This document shows, piece after piece, positions 5,721-8,962 of a stretch of DNA of 8,962 bases. Position numbers and translations under genes: made by a program. The notes under the pieces were generated by a model. It did no database searches. It worked only from the letters and a program-made list of their open reading frames with translations, and was not told where the DNA came from. Position 1 is the first letter of the stretch; every line of letters starts with the position of its first letter. Source of the DNA: a bacterium (GTDB lineage: Bacteria; Vulcanimicrobiota; CADAWZ01); the NCBI GenBank assembly GCA_024409025.1, contig JAKSUM010000036.1, forward strand, positions 1 to 8,962. Direction: 5' to 3'.

Positions 5721-7248
5721 ATCTGCTGTAATCGTTCAAAAATTCAAGGCCGTATCTCGGATTAATGCACACATGCGTTATGTCGCCTTCCGTACGCATG
5801 TATATCCTGTCATTAAGCCACTCATGCTTAAGTATGGAACGCAATTTATCGGCATATTTAAACTTCTTCATATTAAAATCACACGCAATTCCTTTAAGAT
5901 GAAGCCTGTCGATATCTTTTTTTTCAAAATATTCCGCGCTCATAAAATTATATGCCGGAATATATATCTTTTTAGCGCCGGTTTCCTTGATAAGCCTTCC
6001 ATGCACCCTCTTGATAAATCCTGCAAGCTCAGGGGCAAGATAAATTTTTACAGTTTTCTTTCCGGACTTATGATTCTGCATTATGAGCTTGCCGTTTCTT
6101 ACCCCCTTATCCGCTTCCTGAATGGAATTAAAGGATTCAAGACCTCTTGTCTCTGTCTCCTCAACAGATCCGCTGCAGGCTTCAATACGAGCCTTTAGAT
6201 TCTCAGGATCGTCTATAAGGGCGCTGTATGCTCCAAATATCTTCCATGGATAGAGATCGCTTTCATCCCCAAGAGCATCATGCCTGTTTGATGCATTTGT
6301 CATCTCCCCTTCCATTGTCAGATAGCCATTGAGCATGTCTCTTGTCTTCTGGTTATTCCACAGAGAAAGATAACTGACATTCCATTTTGAGATAAAGCCT
6401 GGCAGGGTCTCAGTGCCAAGCACATGCTTTTCTCTCATAAGGCATTTAATAAGGTCATCATTATTCATGACTCCGTTATGGTATGCCGAAATAGCGAGGT
6501 CCGGACGATTATCAAAGCATTCAAGAAGAAAAGAAAGATAGACAACAGAATCCTCCGCATTGCATTCGGGAATCATTCTCTCATCCTTTATCTTCTTCTG
6601 TTTGGCAATCCGTGCATGGCGGGCTTTTATATTAAACGATTCGGCCTTTTTAAGAAGTAACTTCTTTTCCTCAGGATCGGAACATTCGGCAGCCTTCTGT
6701 TTTAAAGCCCTTGCCTTTTCTGCCGAGTGGGAATGAGCTCTTGAGACGGCAGCCTCGCTCATCTGACCAAGTCCTCCGCATGCGGCATATGACATTTTTG
6801 AAAGGCCTCCGCTGTTTTCCCATGTCATGACGGCAAGAGGAACCTCCGCAGGTATTCCATGCTTTGAGGCCATATTCCGTATCAAATCCTTATAAGCGGA
6901 AATAACAGTGACATTATCCTCAAGATTATGCCATTTCGTCTCATGAAATATTATATGTCGGTAGCTTAATACCTCATATACGGCATCCATCGTCTGAGAA
7001 GGCGAGTATGAAGGATTTATTGCCGCTACTGCATCCCTTACCGGATTTATATCCTTAGATGTATATTTCGTAAGATAAAAATTATAAATCCAGGACTTTG
7101 TATGCTTTGTCCTTTTTATGCCTTGTATTATGGAATCAGAGCAGGAACTCTTAAAGGAATTCCATGCCGCAGAATCATAAACAGGGGAAGATTCTCCCCT
7201 TCCGTCAGCAAGGCATATTCCTGCAGACAGAAACAAGGCTGCCGCCAA
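5719..7248 (-). CDS. Secreted two-domain murein hydrolase: lytic-transglycosylase-like plus M15-like peptidase
   Basis: The protein probably cuts peptidoglycan outside the inner membrane. Numbered from TTG 7248 (509 residues), residues about 130-262 look like an SLT lysozyme-fold domain. That region has GIPAEVPLAVMTWENSGG with E144 as likely catalytic acid, CGGLGQM (157-163) in place of the usual GLMQ, and AISAYHNG (252-259) in place of ALAAYNAG. Between these lies a charged Lys/Ala-rich helical insert (about 170-225). The C-terminal part (about 400-509) resembles M15/YcbK-type peptidases: RLHLKGIACDF (H450, D457) fits SxHxxGxAxD, and DITHVCI (H492) fits the last zinc ligand. The N-terminus is a signal peptide, but no ATG or GTG start lies in frame. 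TTG 7248 leaves it without a basic n-region, and the true start is probably upstream (see 7249-7282). It is the last gene of its run and ends at the shared terminator. The SLT call is firm at motif level; the M15 call is weaker. Confidence 0.72.
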   Translation of the reverse strand: MAAALFLSAGICLADGRGESSPVYDSAAWNSFKSSCSDSIIQGIKRTKHTKSWIYNFYLTKYTSKDINPVRDAVAAINPSYSPSQTMDAVYEVLSYRHIIFHETKWHNLEDNVTVISAYKDLIRNMASKHGIPAEVPLAVMTWENSGGLSKMSYAACGGLGQMSEAAVSRAHSHSAEKARALKQKAAECSDPEEKKLLLKKAESFNIKARHARIAKQKKIKDERMIPECNAEDSVVYLSFLLECFDNRPDLAISAYHNGVMNNDDLIKCLMREKHVLGTETLPGFISKWNVSYLSLWNNQKTRDMLNGYLTMEGEMTNASNRHDALGDESDLYPWKIFGAYSALIDDPENLKARIEACSGSVEETETRGLESFNSIQEADKGVRNGKLIMQNHKSGKKTVKIYLAPELAGFIKRVHGRLIKETGAKKIYIPAYNFMSAEYFEKKDIDRLHLKGIACDFNMKKFKYADKLRSILKHEWLNDRIYMRTEGDITHVCINPRYGLEFLNDYSR

Positions 7249-7282
7249 AAAAAGAATAATTCTAACGAGCCTTTCATTCCTT
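7249..7282 (-). other. Problematic 5' end of the murein hydrolase gene
   Basis: The hydrolase frame stays open upstream of TTG 7248 as far as a TGA at 7320-7318. It encodes ERLVRIILFLAAALFLSAG, an excellent signal peptide. No ATG, GTG or TTG lies in this stretch in frame. The only ATG (7277-7275) is out of frame and is followed by AAAGGCTCG. One extra A after this ATG would give MKRLVRIILFLAAALFLS in frame. The alternative is a rare ATT start at 7260 or 7257, with AAAGG 9 bases before 7260. A one-base deletion, real or a sequencing error, fits best. Confidence 0.5.
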
Positions 7283-7891
7283 TCAGAGAACTTTTGACGC
7301 GTCTCCCCTGCCCTGCCTCACGATTACGGGCTCGCTCGCCGTCAGATCTATTACAGTAGAAGGATCCGAGAAGGAAATGCCGCCATCGATAACCATGTCA
7401 AGCTCATTGCCGAATTTCTCATAAATCTCATAGGGATCGCTCATATACTCTCCCTCTTCGACAGTGGCACTCGTATTTATAAGGGGATTTTCAAGCTCCT
7501 CGAGAAGAGATGAACATATCGGATTAGAGACAATCCTTATACCGACTTCCCTTCTTTTGTTCATCATAATCTTCGGAACATTCCTGGTTGAATTAAGAAT
7601 GAAGGTAAAAGGCCCTGGAGCAAGAGACTTTATTATCTTATATGCCATATTGGATACCTGAGCAAATTCGGAAACCTGCTTTATGTCCCTGCATATGAAG
7701 CTAAGCTGCTTATATTTTGGAAGTCTTTTTATCCTGTATATCCTCTCAATCGCATCCTTATTGAACAAATCGCAACCGATGCCATAAATCGTATCGGTGG
7801 GATAAGCTATTACCCCGCCTTCGGAAAGGACCCAGGAAGCCCTCTTTATGTCCTTTTTCAAGGGATTATCCGGATCTATCTGCAAAAACAT
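7283..7891 (-). CDS. yciO: Sua5/YciO/YrdC-family protein, YciO type
   Basis: The family contains L-threonylcarbamoyladenylate synthases (TsaC/Sua5), which start t6A37 modification of tRNAs reading ANN codons. The 202-residue single-domain protein has GGVIAYPTDTIYGIGCD (25-41), LAPGPFTFIL (90-99), GIRIVSNP (117-124), STVIDL (178-183) and VRQGRGD (191-197). Its N-terminus (QIDPDNPLKKDI) and the CRDIKQVSEFAQVSNMAYKI stretch align by eye far better with E. coli YciO than with TsaC. It lacks the C-terminal Sua5 domain. YciO proteins are reported to be much weaker synthases than TsaC, so its role in t6A is uncertain. The ATG directly follows the upstream GTPase stop (TGAATG), which implies translational coupling. 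Its own stop is 5 bases before the out-of-frame ATG at 7277. Confidence 0.88.
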   Translation of the reverse strand: MFLQIDPDNPLKKDIKRASWVLSEGGVIAYPTDTIYGIGCDLFNKDAIERIYRIKRLPKYKQLSFICRDIKQVSEFAQVSNMAYKIIKSLAPGPFTFILNSTRNVPKIMMNKRREVGIRIVSNPICSSLLEELENPLINTSATVEEGEYMSDPYEIYEKFGNELDMVIDGGISFSDPSTVIDLTASEPVIVRQGRGDASKVL

Positions 7892-8746
7892 TCATTCAGC
7901 TTCACCATCTTTCTCTCTCGGAGGGAACTCAAGTGAATAAGCTCCAAACTTTCCTTCACGGAAATTAGAAACAATCCACATTGAAGTCCTCTCATAATCG
8001 ACTTTTCCACCGGATATTATAAAATTATTCTTTCTTCCGGCAAAGTCGAGCGAATCGACAATGGACTCCTCATTCATACCTTCCGTAAAAGGATGATTAC
8101 GTTTTTTCAAAAACTTAAGAATTTCAAAGGAAAGCTCATCCACAGGGAAAGCGACCTCTCTTGCCGCTCCAACAGCAGCAAGATGCCACGCCATCTCCTC
8201 TGTTGAAAGTCTCGGATAGAATATTCCCGGAACATCGAGAATCTCAAGCTCCTTGCCGGCTGAAAGCCACTGCAGCGCCCTTGTAAGTCCGGCCTTCTTT
8301 CCTGCGGCGGCAACTGTCTTGCCGGCAAGCCTGTTTATTATGGTGGACTTGCCCGAATTAGGAATGCCAAGGGCGATTGCCCTTACATTTCCGTCAATAC
8401 GGTTCTTGAGAGCCCTCTGGGCCTGTATCTCTTTTCTTATTATGTCAATCCTGTCTAAAATAACCTTGGGATTCTTCATATTCTTAGAAGAGACGGCAAC
8501 GGCATTCATATTTCTTTCCCTGAAATATTTAAGCCATGCGGACGTTACTGACGGAGAAGCCAGATCCGTCTTGTTTATCACATAAAGAATCTTTTTGTTG
8601 GCTGCAGTCTTTTCAAGCTCAGGATTAAACGAGCTTGCCGGAATTCTGGCATCTATCATAAATATTATAAGATCGGCAAGAGGGATTCTTTCCTTAAGCT
8701 CCCTCAAAGCCTTTTTCATATGTCCTGGAAACCATGAAAATTTCAT
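7892..8746 (-). CDS. rbgA: Ribosome biogenesis GTPase, RbgA/YlqF type
   Basis: RbgA/YlqF proteins are circularly permuted GTPases that assist late assembly of the large ribosomal subunit. The 284-residue protein opens with the family signature WFPGHMKKA (5-13). G motifs follow in the permuted order: G4 NKTD (58-61), G5 SSK (86-88), G1 GIPNSGKST (127-135), G2 threonine T155 in AGLTRALQW, and G3 DVPG (171-174). The C-terminal helical part (about 180-284) matches the RNA-binding region in position and length. In the switch region the usual PG before x-T is AG here. A Shine-Dalgarno AGAGG lies about 6 bases before the ATG. The gene starts 20 bases after the upstream membrane-protein gene and abuts yciO, so the three are probably co-transcribed. 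Confidence 0.93.
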   Translation of the reverse strand: MKFSWFPGHMKKALRELKERIPLADLIIFMIDARIPASSFNPELEKTAANKKILYVINKTDLASPSVTSAWLKYFRERNMNAVAVSSKNMKNPKVILDRIDIIRKEIQAQRALKNRIDGNVRAIALGIPNSGKSTIINRLAGKTVAAAGKKAGLTRALQWLSAGKELEILDVPGIFYPRLSTEEMAWHLAAVGAAREVAFPVDELSFEILKFLKKRNHPFTEGMNEESIVDSLDFAGRKNNFIISGGKVDYERTSMWIVSNFREGKFGAYSLEFPPREKDGEAE

Positions 8747-8766
8747 AAAAAACCTCTTTTATCTTT

Positions 8767-8962
8767 CTATAGAACCATAGTAAGGAGTCCTGAACACCAT
8801 TTTATGAACTCGGCGGCAGGAACAAAAATAACCTGTGAAAGAAGAGTGCCAAAAATCGTTCCGCCTGCAAGGAATATTGACATGGCGCAAACATTTGAAA
8901 CAGGCCTCTTTCCGTCAACGGCATCATCCGTTATAAGAGCAATCGACGGCTCGACCAAAAGG
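8767..8962 (-). CDS. 3' end of an integral membrane protein (partial)
   Basis: Only the last 65 codons are in the window; the frame is open to the right edge. It contains about two hydrophobic segments, centred on VCAMSIFLAGGTIFGTLLSQV and the final FIKWCSGLLTMVL. These follow a loop with LVEPSIALITDDAVDGKRP. That loop loosely recalls the TM7-TM8 junction of sodium:neurotransmitter symporters (LLE..VAYLIDE...SRKKA). However, the protein stops much sooner than that family should, so the resemblance may be chance or the gene may be shortened. TTG 8958 is only an internal codon, not a supported start. The true start lies outside the window, and the gene is upstream of rbgA in the same orientation with a 20-base gap. 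Confidence 0.6.
   Translation of the reverse strand, partial: LLVEPSIALITDDAVDGKRPVSNVCAMSIFLAGGTIFGTLLSQVIFVPAAEFIKWCSGLLTMVL

Noticed and set aside
5707..6198. Plus-strand frame of 163 codons
   Set aside because: It lies antisense inside the murein hydrolase gene, starts within the terminator hairpin and shows no recognisable domain.
7102..7359. Plus-strand frame across the yciO-hydrolase junction
   Set aside because: It is antisense to the ends of two real genes and has no ribosome binding site or domain.
8253..8585. Plus-strand frame of 110 codons
   Set aside because: It is antisense to the well-supported GTPase gene, and its protein looks like complement-strand noise.
1..8962. tRNA, rRNA, CRISPR array, insertion sequence or phage attachment site
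   Set aside because: No cloverleaf, regularly spaced repeats, transposase motifs or long terminal inverted repeats were seen. The only gap over 200 bases is 4528-4790.

Overview
The window holds eight protein genes of ordinary bacterial type, one possible small gene, and two very clear bidirectional terminators. The organism looks like a Gram-negative, amino-acid-degrading bacterium. The signs are a probable lipoprotein peptidase, an exported murein hydrolase and the folate-dependent histidine degradation route. Isoleucine ATA and arginine AGA/AGG codons are frequent in all genes, so nothing stands out as recently transferred. I cannot name the phylum from the sequence.

Layout. (1) Positions 1-1734, plus strand: a leader with an inverted repeat, then a secreted or lipid-anchored zinc peptidase with an HESGH site, most like the M2 (ACE) family. 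(2) A near-symmetric hairpin at 1735-1772 ends this gene and, from the other side, the histidine operon. (3) Positions 4527-1777, minus strand: ftcD, hutI and fchA, overlapping by 4 and 8 bases. They encode glutamate formimidoyltransferase, imidazolonepropionase and formimidoyl-THF cyclodeaminase. (4) Positions 4528-4790: a divergent control region with overlapping candidate promoters and a 32-codon basic ORF carrying a good ribosome binding site. (5) Positions 4791-5681, plus strand: a PHP-domain phosphoesterase. (6) A 19-bp hairpin at 5680-5720 overlaps both flanking stop codons. (7) Positions 8962-5719, minus strand, a tightly packed run: the 3' end of a membrane protein, an RbgA/YlqF-type ribosome-assembly GTPase, a YciO-type Sua5/TsaC-family protein, and a secreted protein joining a lytic-transglycosylase-like domain to an M15-like peptidase domain.

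How the genes work together. HutI makes N-formimino-L-glutamate, FtcD moves the formimino group to tetrahydrofolate, and FchA releases ammonia to give 5,10-methenyl-THF. Histidine carbon therefore enters the glutamate and one-carbon pools. HutH (histidine ammonia-lyase) and HutU (urocanase) are not in the window. The peptidase across the terminator could supply peptides or amino acids, but that link is only inferred.

No clearly undescribed multi-gene system is visible. The best leads are the two-domain murein hydrolase with a lysine-rich insert, its missing in-frame start (consistent with a one-base deletion), and the small basic ORF upstream of the PHP gene.
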